From Rubritalea tangerina (lineage in GTDB: Bacteria; Verrucomicrobiota; Verrucomicrobiia; Verrucomicrobiales; Akkermansiaceae), in assembly GCF_042683245.1 (NCBI RefSeq), contig NZ_JBHUJB010000051.1:1-64000 (forward strand): a stretch of 64,000 bases of DNA. Direction: 5' to 3'. Shown piece by piece: positions 41,824-51,672 of the stretch. The position numbers and the translations under genes were made by a program. The notes under the pieces are model-generated. The model was not told the DNA's origin, ran no database searches, and saw nothing but the letters and a program-made list of their open reading frames with translations. The first letter of the stretch is position 1. Each line of letters starts with the position of its first letter.

Positions 41824-44334
41824 ATGAATAGACAAACACTGCATACGAATACGCCTGTAAAAGCCCAATACGACTTCCCGCGCCATAGCCTTCCACGTAA
41901 AGCTCGAGTCGTCGTAGTAGGCGGCGGCATTGCCGGCACCAGCATGGCCTATCAACTGGCCCGTGCAGGCTGGAACGACATCGTCTTGCTTGAGCAATCC
42001 AATATCTCATCCGGAACCACTTGGCACTCAGCCGGCCAAGTAGGGCAATTGCGTGCCAGCTCTGCCCAAACAAAAGTCAACAAAGCCTCCACTGAAATCT
42101 TTGCACAACTCAAGCAAGATACCGGCCACGACCCTGGCTGGCTTCAGTGCGGGGGCCTACAACTCGCTTCATGTGACGAACGCTGGAGGCAATTGCAAAG
42201 GAACGCTGCGATGGCTGAAGTCTTTGGAGTAGAAGCCACTCTCATATCTGGTGAAGCCTGTGCCAACTACTGGCCGATGCTTAATACAGAGGACCTCATC
42301 GGTGGCATTTACCTTCCCGGCGATGGCAGAGTCCTCCCCGGTGAAGCCACCGTCGCTTTTGCAAAGGGGGCACAACAACGTGGTGCCAAAATCATCGAAA
42401 ACATCCACGCCCAAAAACTCATCTACCATGAAAACAACCAAGGGATCAAACGCATCACAGGTGTCGAAACCGACCAAGGAGTCATAGAAGCCGATTGGGT
42501 CATCATGGCTGGTAACATGTGGATGCGACAACTTGCTCTCAATGCAGGTATCGATATTCCAGTCTATCCATGCGAACACCACTATGTCATCACTCGCCCC
42601 ATTGAAGGCGTGACTCGCAACAGCCCCTGCACCAGAGACCCCAATGCCGGACTCTACTTCCGCGCTCTCGATGACGGTGGACTCAAACTCGGCGCTTTCA
42701 AAAAACGATCCAAACCCTGGCAAGTCGCTGACCATGTTCCAAAGAACTTTGCCTATGATTTGTTAGAACCTGACTGGCCTGACTTCTTAGACCCCTTCAA
42801 GGACCATATGCACAGACTCAAGGGCATCACGCGTGATGATGTGGTTAAATTTGTCAATGGCCCAGAAGCCTTCACTCCCGACAACAACTTCATCATGGGG
42901 CAACCTTTCCTCACTGAAGGGCTCTTCATCCTCGGTGGCTGGAATTCTGCAGGCATTGCTTGTGCCCCAGGAGCTGCAAAATATGCTGTCGAATGGATTG
43001 AAAATGGTGGCATGACCCTAGACCTTTGCAGTGTCGACGTCAGGCGCTTCATTCCTTTCCAAAACGGCAGAAAATACCTTCAAGAACGCGTCAGCGAAGT
43101 ACTTGGACTCCACTACCAAATGGCTTGGCCTGGGAGACAAATGGAAACTTCTCGAGACATCAGAGCCTCCTCCTTGTTCGAAAAACATCAGCAAGAAAAT
43201 GCCGGATTCGGCGAGACCGCCGGCTGGGAACGCCCACTCTTCTATGCTCCCCCAGGACAACCGCCTGAAGTAAAATACTCCTTTCTCAAACAAAACTGGC
43301 AAGAATGGACCGCGCAAGAGGTCAAGGCCTGCCGAGAAGACCACGCCCTACTCGATCAATCGACTTTTGCTAAATTCTTACTCACGGGCCCTGATGCCCT
43401 GGCAACCCTTCAACACCTCTGTGGCGGAAACATCGACGTCCCTGTGGGTAAAACTGTCTACACAGGCATGTTCAATCACTCAGGAACCTTCGAAAGCGAC
43501 TTAACAGTCGTCCGGGAATCCGCAGAAACCTTCTACATCATCACAGCCACGGGCCAACAGATGAAAGACTTTGACTGGATCACTCGACACATTCCAGAAA
43601 ATGCTCAAGCCACCCTCACCGACATCACAGACCAACGCTCAGTGCTCTCAGTGATGGGTCCCAACTCGCGTAAACTCTTATCAAAAGTCAGTGATGCTGA
43701 CTTCAGTAATGAAAATTTTGCCTTTGGTGATTCTCAATCTATCCACATCGCCAATATCCCAGTGCGAGCCATTCGCCTCACCTATGTCGGCGAACTCGGC
43801 TGGGAATTGCACGTAGATGCCAAACAAGCTGAAGCCCTCTGGGACGCCTTGCGCAATGCCTCTCCAACGCTTCGCCCTGCCGGCAACAATGCCATCTCCA
43901 TCATGCGTATCGAAAAAGGCTACCGCGCCTTTGGCCACGAACTCTCCCCAGATGAAACGCCTCTAGAAGCAGGACTCGGATTCGCCATAGATTGGAATAC
44001 CGACTTCATAGGCAAACAAGCCCTCCTCAGGCAGAAAACAAACGGTCTCACGAAGCGCCTCGTCAATTTTGTACTCGAAGATTCAGACTCCATACTTTGG
44101 GGCAATGAGCCCATTCTTTGGGACAATAAAATCGTCGGCTACACTACCTCAGCCTGCTACTCACCCACTCTCGGCCGCAGCATTGCACTCGGATACGTGT
44201 CAACTGATACGCCTATGCAGGCCGCCGACCTGAGAAATGGCCAATTCTCCATCCTCAACCTGGGCAAAGAACACCCAGCCAAAGCAAGCCTCTCACCAGC
44301 TTATGACCCAAAACGTGAGAAGGTAAATGCCTAG
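41824..44334 (+). CDS. Dimethylglycine/sarcosine dehydrogenase-like flavoenzyme with folate (GcvT) domain
   Basis: The 836-residue protein has an FAD domain (DAO family, about 28-390; VVVVGGGIAGTSMAYQLARA), an FAO_M bridging segment (about 390-450), a GcvT aminomethyltransferase domain (about 480-730; MFNHSGTFESDLTVVRES, VGELGWELHV) and a GcvT C-terminal barrel. The motif TTWHSAGQ carries the histidine (His68) that binds FAD covalently in mammalian-type dimethylglycine and sarcosine dehydrogenases. Such enzymes oxidatively N-demethylate their substrate and pass the one-carbon unit to tetrahydrofolate. Here it closes the ald-phnW-MFS operon (26 bases after the MFS gene), so N-methylated aminoethylphosphonates are the likely substrates. 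Glycine-betaine-derived dimethylglycine or sarcosine is the alternative; no betaine genes are nearby. Confidence 0.85.
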   Translation: MNRQTLHTNTPVKAQYDFPRHSLPRKARVVVVGGGIAGTSMAYQLARAGWNDIVLLEQSNISSGTTWHSAGQVGQLRASSAQTKVNKASTEIFAQLKQDTGHDPGWLQCGGLQLASCDERWRQLQRNAAMAEVFGVEATLISGEACANYWPMLNTEDLIGGIYLPGDGRVLPGEATVAFAKGAQQRGAKIIENIHAQKLIYHENNQGIKRITGVETDQGVIEADWVIMAGNMWMRQLALNAGIDIPVYPCEHHYVITRPIEGVTRNSPCTRDPNAGLYFRALDDGGLKLGAFKKRSKPWQVADHVPKNFAYDLLEPDWPDFLDPFKDHMHRLKGITRDDVVKFVNGPEAFTPDNNFIMGQPFLTEGLFILGGWNSAGIACAPGAAKYAVEWIENGGMTLDLCSVDVRRFIPFQNGRKYLQERVSEVLGLHYQMAWPGRQMETSRDIRASSLFEKHQQENAGFGETAGWERPLFYAPPGQPPEVKYSFLKQNWQEWTAQEVKACREDHALLDQSTFAKFLLTGPDALATLQHLCGGNIDVPVGKTVYTGMFNHSGTFESDLTVVRESAETFYIITATGQQMKDFDWITRHIPENAQATLTDITDQRSVLSVMGPNSRKLLSKVSDADFSNENFAFGDSQSIHIANIPVRAIRLTYVGELGWELHVDAKQAEALWDALRNASPTLRPAGNNAISIMRIEKGYRAFGHELSPDETPLEAGLGFAIDWNTDFIGKQALLRQKTNGLTKRLVNFVLEDSDSILWGNEPILWDNKIVGYTTSACYSPTLGRSIALGYVSTDTPMQAADLRNGQFSILNLGKEHPAKASLSPAYDPKREKVNA

Positions 44335-44372
44335 TAGCCATTCCCCCCTTCCCACCTATACTTAAGTGCCCC

Positions 44373-46250
44373 TTAACGGGCTGGAAAACTTCTCAAACCC
44401 CTCTGTGGGTTTGAGAACTTGCCATTGGCTCCCTTTTCATCATCTGCAATTTCTTCTCCTGAACTTAAATTCTGAAAACTCCCGCGACCAGATCTTGAAA
44501 TGACCGCTGAGGATGAGGAATTCTTATCAATCACTTCATTCTCAATCTGGTACCTGCTGTCTATTATACTTTGCTGTCCCAATGCGATACGTGCTTCCAG
44601 GGCCTTTGCCTCTCCATAAAAGAAGGTAGCAAGACCCAAGCCTCCTGTAACTACCATCATCGCCGAGAGTAGTGCTCGTGTGTTCTTACCCGTAGCTGCG
44701 TGATATAAGTCACCAATAAATGGCACAAAAACACTCCATTTTTGACCATTCCTCAATTGATAAATCCGCGATGCTGACATCCCCACTGCCAATATGGTCA
44801 GAAAGTAGGTAGCAACCCCATATTGCCAAACATCGGGGTACATCAGACTAAAAACTAATGTCACAAGCCCAGCTAACACCACAATGAGCACCTCAATCCC
44901 CAACCACGCATAACGCTCACGCTTCTCTTCTTGAATAACCTCTTCATGGCGCGCTTCCGCAGCACGCTGAGCCTCTATCCTCTGGGTTTCTTCCTCTTGC
45001 TCTTTTTCTAACTTATTTTCAAATGCCGCTTTGGTCTCAGCACAACTACTTGCTGCCACCCAATCACCCAGCAGTTCATGCCACACTAATGTGTCTGCTG
45101 TGACCTTTCCCTCCAGACAAAGCTTCTTTAGTTGCTCCACGCTCACTGGGCCCTTCACCTTATCCTTAATAGTAAAGTACCATTCGGCATCACTCGGCAA
45201 AACGAGCTCCTCTTCACTCTCAATACTCGATTTAACTTCACTGTCCTGAGTATTGGCTCTCACCGCTTTTTTCCCTACGGGCTTAGCATAGGCAAAGCTA
45301 TTGCTCAAAAAAGCGGTCGAATTCTTACCTGAAGATCCCTCATCCGATTGAGCCAAAGATTCAACCGTTATAGCACGCACCAGTCGACTGTTTCTTCCTT
45401 CTGATTCGGTCGACAATGTAAACTCATCTTCTTTCTGAGTTAATGCAACTAGCTTGAGCTCATTCAAGGCCTCCTTGGCACTTGTATACGCCTCAACATC
45501 CCCTCGACGTAGTAATCTTGCCAACCATTGAGCCAGTTCCTCACTCACATCACTGCGCAGTTCTCGCGGGCAAGGGTACTCACCTTTGATATGTGCGGCC
45601 ATCACCTGAATGGAATTATCTCCCGTAAATGGATATACCCCAGTGAGGATGTAGTAGAGCACACACCCCAAAGCATACAAATCGGACTTTTCACTCGGCT
45701 TCTCACCACTGAAAAGCTCAGGTGCCATCACATAAATAGAACCCATCAGCTTTGTCTTTGCCGCCTCCTGTTCCTCAGCCGTCGGCAAGGACATCCCAAA
45801 ATCATAAACCTTCGCCTCGTATCGATCATCTGATGCCAAACACAACATGATGTTCTCAGGCTTCACATCACAATGTAACACTCCCGCTTGATGAGCAGCT
45901 GAGAGGGCCTGCAAAATCTGTATCCCCACCGTTTGAAAATCACTCGGCTGAAGTAAATGCCGCTTCACTAGCTTGTCCAATGAAACCCCAACCAACAATT
46001 CCATCACGATCTCATCGAAATCTTCTTGGGTGCTGATATCGTAAATCGATACAATATTCGGATGCTGCATTGTAGCCAACACCCTTGCCTCCCTCAATAA
46101 TTGCTCCCTAAGAGCATCCTCACCCACACCTCTATCAAGGCGCTTCACCGCAACATCACGATGCAACATCGTGTCGTGAGCCTTATAAACAGACCCAAAA
46201 CCTCCAGAACCTAACGGCTCAATGATGCGATATCTCTCCCCCGCTTGCAT
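44373..46250 (-). CDS. Membrane Ser/Thr protein kinase with GYF-like domain (1)
   Basis: PknB-type kinase domain at about residues 7-260: glycine loop LGSGGFGSVYKAHD, Lys36 in VAVKRL, catalytic loop HCDVKPEN (Asp128), metal loop YDFGMS and MAPELFSG. The usual HRD arginine is Cys127. At about 360-405 lies a GYF_2-like domain (AEWYFTIKDKVKGPVSVEQL ... VWHELLGDW). A Glu-rich coiled stretch and three to four membrane helices follow (about 455-555), then a polar tail. It therefore sits in the inner membrane with a cytoplasmic kinase. The closest relative in the window is the next gene upstream, with identical architecture; 158 bases separate them. Confidence 0.88.
   Translation of the reverse strand: MQAGERYRIIEPLGSGGFGSVYKAHDTMLHRDVAVKRLDRGVGEDALREQLLREARVLATMQHPNIVSIYDISTQEDFDEIVMELLVGVSLDKLVKRHLLQPSDFQTVGIQILQALSAAHQAGVLHCDVKPENIMLCLASDDRYEAKVYDFGMSLPTAEEQEAAKTKLMGSIYVMAPELFSGEKPSEKSDLYALGCVLYYILTGVYPFTGDNSIQVMAAHIKGEYPCPRELRSDVSEELAQWLARLLRRGDVEAYTSAKEALNELKLVALTQKEDEFTLSTESEGRNSRLVRAITVESLAQSDEGSSGKNSTAFLSNSFAYAKPVGKKAVRANTQDSEVKSSIESEEELVLPSDAEWYFTIKDKVKGPVSVEQLKKLCLEGKVTADTLVWHELLGDWVAASSCAETKAAFENKLEKEQEEETQRIEAQRAAEARHEEVIQEEKRERYAWLGIEVLIVVLAGLVTLVFSLMYPDVWQYGVATYFLTILAVGMSASRIYQLRNGQKWSVFVPFIGDLYHAATGKNTRALLSAMMVVTGGLGLATFFYGEAKALEARIALGQQSIIDSRYQIENEVIDKNSSSSAVISRSGRGSFQNLSSGEEIADDEKGANGKFSNPQRGLRSFPAR
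44391..44416. terminator. Hairpin at the 3' end of the first kinase gene
   Basis: TCTCAAACCC and GGGTTTGAGA form a perfect 10-bp stem with a CTCTGT loop, 56 bases past the stop of the flavoenzyme gene and inside the last codons of the convergent kinase gene. It may end the phosphonate operon transcript, although no T-run follows on the plus strand. Confidence 0.4.
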
Positions 46251-46408
46251 GTGATTTCTGTATGACTAGTTCAGCCGATCCGGGGGAAATCGAACGCATC
46301 ATCCTAGCACACCGCAACCTTTGTCAAACTTCAAATAGTAGCAAAATGTTAAAAGATCGTTTAATCTACGCGCTATCGAATTGCGCATCTAACATTTTTG
46401 GTGCGATC

Positions 46409-48094
46409 TTATGAAGACTGCACTTCAGTGTTCGCCATTGTCTGATCAGACGCATAATCAGCGATCACAACGCTTCCAAAAGTGAAAACAGCAAGTCCTC
46501 CGAGTAAGAACATAGTCATGCCCACTGCGGCACGCATGTCTCTTTTGACAATAGCATAAATCAGATCACCGATGACTGGTAAGCAAAGTCCCAAAGCTAA
46601 CCACATCTTTCCATCACGATATTGCCTGACTCTCAAAAAACCAAAGCCAAACACTGCAACTACTGCTGCAAAAGCCATTAAAATCATAGATTGGCTTTGC
46701 GGAAATACAAATGCCCCAATTGCCGCTAAGATTCCACCTAGTAACACCACCAAAACCTCGGGATTCAGCCAAAATGGTAGTTTTCTTGCTGTTTCAATTT
46801 GCTCTTTAGCAAGTTCGTCAGCTTCTTCTTCGTCCTCTTTAGGAGCTTCAGGGAAATACGGCTTCAGCTCTGCACAGTTATAAGCGTGAACCCATTCACC
46901 ATAGTGTGGGTGCCAAACCATGCTTCCAGCCTCAACCTTATCATCTTCAACCAAACGGTACAATTGATCTAGAGTCACTGGCCCCTTTGCTTCATCACCT
47001 CGCGTGAAAAACCATTCTGCCGTATCAGGCAACACCTTCGGCTTTGGTGAGAACGGGTCTTCTAAGTCCTCAGCTTCCTCCAAAATCGCCTTTGCACTCT
47101 TCGTAATTCCCAGACTATGCGTGATGGTGTTGGTTAAATAACGGGTAGTGCGCTTGTCATCCGCAGCACTCTCCAATTCCAATGAACGCCTCGTGAGTGT
47201 ACGCACCACCCGGCTATTCTCAGATTCAATCTCTAAATCTGTTGGCAAAGTGAAGACGCCCACCTTGTCTTGAAACTCAAAACGTAACAGCTGCTCCAAG
47301 CCTTTAGCACAACTTTCCAAACGCTCATTTGGGTCAGTCTTTATGAAACTCTCCACCCAATCACAAAACTCCTGCCCTAAATCAGGCCTCACTGCCAACA
47401 GCGGCCGATGCTTCCCTTTAAGGTGCGATGCCATAACTTGCATCGATGAAGCCCCAACGAAGGGATAGGCTCCCGTCAATAAAAAGTAGAACAAACAACC
47501 TAAGGCATAAATGTCCGTCTTCTCACATGGCCGCTGGCGATCAAACAGCTCTGGAGCCATCACATAAACCGAGCCCACCAACTTAAAATCTTCATTCGCA
47601 CTGGTGTTGTCAGCAGCCTCAGACATACCAAAGTCGAATACCTTCAACTCATACTGATCTCCCGATGTCAGACACAGCATGACGTTCTCGGGTTTAATAT
47701 CACAGTGCAAAACACCCGCTTTGTGAGAGGCAGATAAAGCATGCAATACCTGGGCTGCAATATGCCTAAAATCATTGGCTTGTAGCAAGTGCCTCTTTAC
47801 AAAGGTCTGAAGCGTAATCCCATTGATAAATTCCATGACGATTTCATCAAATTGCTCCTGACTACTCACATCATAGATAGAAACAATGTTCGGATGCTTC
47901 AAAGTCGCCAAGACCCGAGCCTCGTCCATCAATTTCTGACGAATGGATTCCTGACAATCACCTTTGTCAAGACGCTTAATCGCTACATCCCGTTGCAGCT
48001 TAGAATCATACGCGCGGTATACGGAACCAAAACCACCTGTTCCCAGAATGCTCTTGATTGTGTATCGTTGCCCCGTATCGCTAGTGTCCTTCAT
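46409..48094 (-). CDS. Membrane Ser/Thr protein kinase with GYF-like domain (2)
   Basis: The 561-residue paralogue of the downstream kinase. Kinase domain at about 11-270: LGTGGFGSVYRAYD, Lys40 in VAIKRL, HCDIKPEN (His130, Cys131, Asp132), FDFGMS and MAPELFDR. The GYF_2-like domain follows at about 365-410 (EWFFTRGDEAKGPVTLDQLY ... VWHPHYGEW), then an acidic stretch and about four membrane helices (about 440-545). As in its paralogue the HRD arginine is replaced by Cys. Both genes face away from sdh and toward the phosphonate operon. Substrates unknown. Confidence 0.88.
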   Translation of the reverse strand: MKDTSDTGQRYTIKSILGTGGFGSVYRAYDSKLQRDVAIKRLDKGDCQESIRQKLMDEARVLATLKHPNIVSIYDVSSQEQFDEIVMEFINGITLQTFVKRHLLQANDFRHIAAQVLHALSASHKAGVLHCDIKPENVMLCLTSGDQYELKVFDFGMSEAADNTSANEDFKLVGSVYVMAPELFDRQRPCEKTDIYALGCLFYFLLTGAYPFVGASSMQVMASHLKGKHRPLLAVRPDLGQEFCDWVESFIKTDPNERLESCAKGLEQLLRFEFQDKVGVFTLPTDLEIESENSRVVRTLTRRSLELESAADDKRTTRYLTNTITHSLGITKSAKAILEEAEDLEDPFSPKPKVLPDTAEWFFTRGDEAKGPVTLDQLYRLVEDDKVEAGSMVWHPHYGEWVHAYNCAELKPYFPEAPKEDEEEADELAKEQIETARKLPFWLNPEVLVVLLGGILAAIGAFVFPQSQSMILMAFAAVVAVFGFGFLRVRQYRDGKMWLALGLCLPVIGDLIYAIVKRDMRAAVGMTMFLLGGLAVFTFGSVVIADYASDQTMANTEVQSS

Positions 48095-48254
48095 ATCTAT
48101 AGTCTAGGGGGTGCGCGCACCCTAGCAATCATACTGATTTCCTACAAGTCGATTGTGGCCGAATCAGCCAAAATCAACATTTTTAAAATCTAGCACAACT
48201 GTGGGGGGATCTGACAACTATATTATGCTGGGAACTATAGATGCGACGAGCAAC

Positions 48255-48656
48255 TCAGCGCATCCGCTCTTCAGGAGAATCCTTCCACATCAACAAGGCC
48301 TTGAAAATATCTGAGACCCCAGTGGAACGGTGAGCGTCCCTCTCCACCTCAATTGCAGCCTTCACCTCATCACATTCCTCCAACGAATCTGACATCGCGT
48401 CCAGCTTGGATGGCAAATGCTCATCACCATAAAGCAAGCGCATCTTCGCTATCTGAGCATACTCCCGTAACTCATCTATCTTCTCCTTCAACTCAGCCCA
48501 ATCTTCCCCTTGATCCGCTGACATTGTCTGCTCAAACCTCACAATTAAATCGGAAATAGTCTCATCCAAATCAATTAACTGTTGAGCACGCAAATCAGGA
48601 CAACGCTCCAAGTCTTCCCTCAATTCTTCAGCCACTGATTTCAATTTTGCTTTCAT
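48255..48656 (-). CDS. Hypothetical acidic coiled-coil protein
   Basis: The 133-residue protein is not recognised. It is strongly charged and predicted helical throughout (KAKLKSVAEELREDLERCPD, WAELKEKIDELREYAQIAKM), with no signal peptide or membrane helix. It lies 160 bases upstream of the second kinase on the same strand; a functional link is possible but not shown. Confidence 0.6.
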   Translation of the reverse strand: MKAKLKSVAEELREDLERCPDLRAQQLIDLDETISDLIVRFEQTMSADQGEDWAELKEKIDELREYAQIAKMRLLYGDEHLPSKLDAMSDSLEECDEVKAAIEVERDAHRSTGVSDIFKALLMWKDSPEERMR

Positions 48657-48953
48657 AACATACTAATCTAACACAGGACCCAGCCCTTGCCATGAAAAAA
48701 GCACTCTAGAGAGCAACTCTACCACCATGAGCGTCACTGTATGATAGCTATACTGCCGTCGCAATCCCTCCTATGCCTATAGCAACACCAAATATCAAAC
48801 TCACCCCAAGACCTAGAAACTCTGGCAATCAACGAGATAGGCTACATTGCGCGCTTAAATCATCAAGGAATGTGTTTTTTTCGTAAGCACGGCTTGAAAT
48901 CTAATTGATTTACGCCTATCACGCGCGAAGTTCTCTCACACAGACACAATACA
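48657..48953. other. Intergenic region upstream of sdhC
   Basis: These 297 bases between a minus-strand hypothetical gene and sdhC hold no convincing gene. AGCACTCT-AG-AGAGCAAC near 48700-48720 is a small palindrome. The sdhCA promoter must lie here, but I could not place it. Confidence 0.4.
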
Positions 48954-49637
48954 ATGAGCGCAACATCCTGTTCACTATGCCAGTTTTGGAGTTCATCCAT
49001 CGGCAAAAAATTCGTAGTAGCCATCACTGGCCTCGTCCTCGTCGGCTTTCTAGCGGGCCACCTCAGCGGTAACCTCCTCATGTACGTCGGCGCTGAAGCC
49101 TTCAATGAGTACGCAGAATTCCTCCACAGCATGCTCCACGGAGCCGGTGTCTGGATCGCACGCATTGTCCTCCTGATATCACTCGTTCTTCACGTCGTGG
49201 CAACTATCCAGCTCACTAAAGCAAATCGTGCGTCAAAGGAAAAACGCTACGAATGCGATGCCACAGTACAGGCATCCAAAGCGTCCCGTATGATGATCTG
49301 GTCAGGCCTCACAATTTTAGCTTTCATCATCTTCCACATCCTCCACTACACAGTGCGTGTGGATTCTGAGCTCGCTGCTCTTGCTGATGCTGGAAATGCA
49401 TACCAAATGGTCATCGTTGGATTCCAAAGCATCCCTGTAAGCGCCTTTTACATCATCGCCATCTCTCTTCTCTGCAGCCACCTCAGTCATGGTGTAGCAT
49501 CTATCTTCCAGACATTAGGACTGCGCTCTAAAAAGACTGCAAGCCTCATTGATGGACTCGCAAAAGCATACACAGTGATCATCTGGGTCGGCTTCGTCTC
49601 CATTCCAGTTTCCGTTCTCGCAGGCTGGATCCACTAA
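48954..49637 (+). CDS. sdhC: Succinate dehydrogenase cytochrome b subunit
   Basis: A 227-residue membrane protein with five helices, the single-subunit di-heme type-B anchor (B. subtilis/Wolinella-like). It begins with SSIGKKFVVAITGLVLVGFL and has candidate heme histidines in GHLSGNLLMY, HSMLHGAG, LVLHVVATIQL and FHILHYTVRV. It passes electrons between SdhB and the quinone pool. sdhA follows after 39 bases. Confidence 0.88.
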   Translation: MSATSCSLCQFWSSSIGKKFVVAITGLVLVGFLAGHLSGNLLMYVGAEAFNEYAEFLHSMLHGAGVWIARIVLLISLVLHVVATIQLTKANRASKEKRYECDATVQASKASRMMIWSGLTILAFIIFHILHYTVRVDSELAALADAGNAYQMVIVGFQSIPVSAFYIIAISLLCSHLSHGVASIFQTLGLRSKKTASLIDGLAKAYTVIIWVGFVSIPVSVLAGWIH

Positions 49638-49676
49638 GTTTCTCAACGCACCTCAACTCACACACCATTTATTATT

Positions 49677-51647
49677 ATGTCATTCGACGCAAAAATTCCT
49701 GAAGGTCCGCTTGAGCAAAAGTGGTCAAAGCACAAGATGGACTCCAAGCTCATCAACCCAGCGAACAAGCGAAAGTTCACCGTCATCATGGTCGGTTCTG
49801 GACTCGCTGGCGGTGCCGCTGCGGCGACACTCTCCGAGCTCGGCTACAAGGTGAAATGCTTCTGCTACCAGGACTCTCCACGTCGCGCACACTCAATCGC
49901 GGCACAAGGTGGTATCAACGCAGCAAAGAACTACCAGAATGACGGTGACTCAGTCTACCGTCTCTTCTACGACACTCTCAAAGGCGGTGACTTCCGCTCT
50001 CGTGAAGCAAACGTCTATCGCCTCGCTGAAGTTTCTACCAACATCATCGACCAAGCAACCGCTCAAGGCGTGCCATTTGCGCGTGAATACGGCGGTCTCC
50101 TCGACAACCGCTCATTCGGCGGCGCTCAGGTCTCCCGTACATTCTACGCGCGTGGCCAAACTGGACAGCAGCTCCTCATCGGTTGCTACCAAGCACTCTC
50201 CAAAGAAGTAGCCAAAGGTGGTGTCGAGATGTTCCCTCGTACTGAAATGATGGAGCTCGTCATGGTGGACGGACACGCCAAAGGTATCGTCGTTCGCGAC
50301 ATGACTACTGGTGAGGTAACTACCCATGCCGCTGACGCGGTCTGTCTCGCTACTGGCGGATACGGCAACGTGTTCTTCCTCTCCACCAATGCTATGGGAT
50401 GTAACGTCATGGCAGCATATAAGGCCCACAAAAAAGGCGCCTACTTCGCAAATCCATGTTACACCCAAATTCACCCAACCTGTATCCCAGTGAGTGGTGA
50501 GTACCAATCAAAGCTCACACTCATGTCCGAGTCCCTCCGTAACGATGGCCGAATCTGGGTACCAAAGACAGTGGAAGACGCAGAAGCAATCCGCGCAGGT
50601 AAGAAGAAAGCCTCCGACATTGCTGAAGATGACCGCGACTACTTCCTTGAGCGTAAATACCCATCCTTTGGTAACCTTTGCCCACGCGATATCGCATCCC
50701 GTGCAGGTAAAGAAGTATGTGATGAAGGACGTGGCGTCGCTCCAACAGGTCTTGGGGTGTACCTCGACTTCGCAGATGCCATCAAGCGCCTTGGTGAAGA
50801 TGTCGTCCGCGCTCGCTATGGAAACCTCTTCCAGATGTACGAAAAAATCGCTGGTGAGAACCCATATCAACAACCAATGATGATCTTCCCAGCTGTGCAC
50901 TACACCATGGGCGGTCTCTGGGTTGATTACAACCTGATGTCCAACCTCCCCGGCCTCCACGTCCTCGGTGAAGCAAACTTCTCCGACCACGGTGCCAACA
51001 GACTTGGTGCATCAGCATTGATGCAAGGCCTTGCCGATGGCTACTTCGTCATCCCAACCACCATCGCCAACTACCTCGCTACCCAAAAACCTGGTTCAGT
51101 CACCAACGACCGACCTGAGTTTGCCGAAGCGAAAAAGGAAGTCGAAGATCGCATCGAAAAGCTCATGAACATCAAAGGTGAGCGCTCAGTCGATTCCTTC
51201 CACCGTGAACTAGGCAACATCATGTGGGACTATTGTGGCATGGAGCGCCGCAAAGAAGGCCTCGAGTTCGCACTCCAACGTATCCCTGAGATTCGCGATG
51301 AGTTCTACAAGAATGTCCGCATCCCCGGCGACGCTGACGAAATGAACCAAGAACTCGAAAAAGCAGCACGCCTCGCTGACTACTTCGAGTTTGCTGAACT
51401 CTTCTGTCACGACGCCCTAAACCGCGAAGAATCATGCGGTGGCCACTTCCGCGGTGAACACCAATTCACCGAAGAATCACCTGAAGTAATTGCCGGCAAA
51501 ACGCAAGCAGGTGAAGCTCTTCGCCATGACGATGAGTTCTCCTACGTCGCAGCCTGGGAATACAAAGGCTTCGGCGAAAAACCAGAACTTCATAAAGAAG
51601 ATCTCAACTTCGAATTCGTCAAACCATCTGTACGTTCTTACCAGTAA
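49677..51647 (+). CDS. sdhA: Succinate dehydrogenase flavoprotein subunit
   Basis: Oxidises succinate to fumarate using covalently bound FAD. Motifs: MVGSGLAGGAAAATLSELGY (FAD), HSIAAQGGINAAKNYQNDGD (the histidyl-FAD region), GGLLDNRSFGGAQVSRTFYA, YTQIHPTCIP, GLGVYLDF, and the active-site MGGLWVDYNLMSNLPGLHVL with HGANRLGASALMQGL. 656 residues fits type-B flavoproteins. The iron-sulfur subunit gene sdhB, which normally follows, is absent: a terminator comes directly after. Confidence 0.95.
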   Translation: MSFDAKIPEGPLEQKWSKHKMDSKLINPANKRKFTVIMVGSGLAGGAAAATLSELGYKVKCFCYQDSPRRAHSIAAQGGINAAKNYQNDGDSVYRLFYDTLKGGDFRSREANVYRLAEVSTNIIDQATAQGVPFAREYGGLLDNRSFGGAQVSRTFYARGQTGQQLLIGCYQALSKEVAKGGVEMFPRTEMMELVMVDGHAKGIVVRDMTTGEVTTHAADAVCLATGGYGNVFFLSTNAMGCNVMAAYKAHKKGAYFANPCYTQIHPTCIPVSGEYQSKLTLMSESLRNDGRIWVPKTVEDAEAIRAGKKKASDIAEDDRDYFLERKYPSFGNLCPRDIASRAGKEVCDEGRGVAPTGLGVYLDFADAIKRLGEDVVRARYGNLFQMYEKIAGENPYQQPMMIFPAVHYTMGGLWVDYNLMSNLPGLHVLGEANFSDHGANRLGASALMQGLADGYFVIPTTIANYLATQKPGSVTNDRPEFAEAKKEVEDRIEKLMNIKGERSVDSFHRELGNIMWDYCGMERRKEGLEFALQRIPEIRDEFYKNVRIPGDADEMNQELEKAARLADYFEFAELFCHDALNREESCGGHFRGEHQFTEESPEVIAGKTQAGEALRHDDEFSYVAAWEYKGFGEKPELHKEDLNFEFVKPSVRSYQ

Positions 51648-51672
51648 GACATACCGATAGACCATTTAAGCT

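Noticed and set aside
44391..44416. Strong 10-bp hairpin as a riboswitch or attachment site
   Set aside because: It lies inside codons of the kinase tail at a convergent junction, so a terminator or chance palindrome is simpler.
48773..48886. 37-codon plus-strand frame upstream of sdhC
   Set aside because: Low hydrophobicity, no ribosome-binding site and no terminator or family hint; chance frame.
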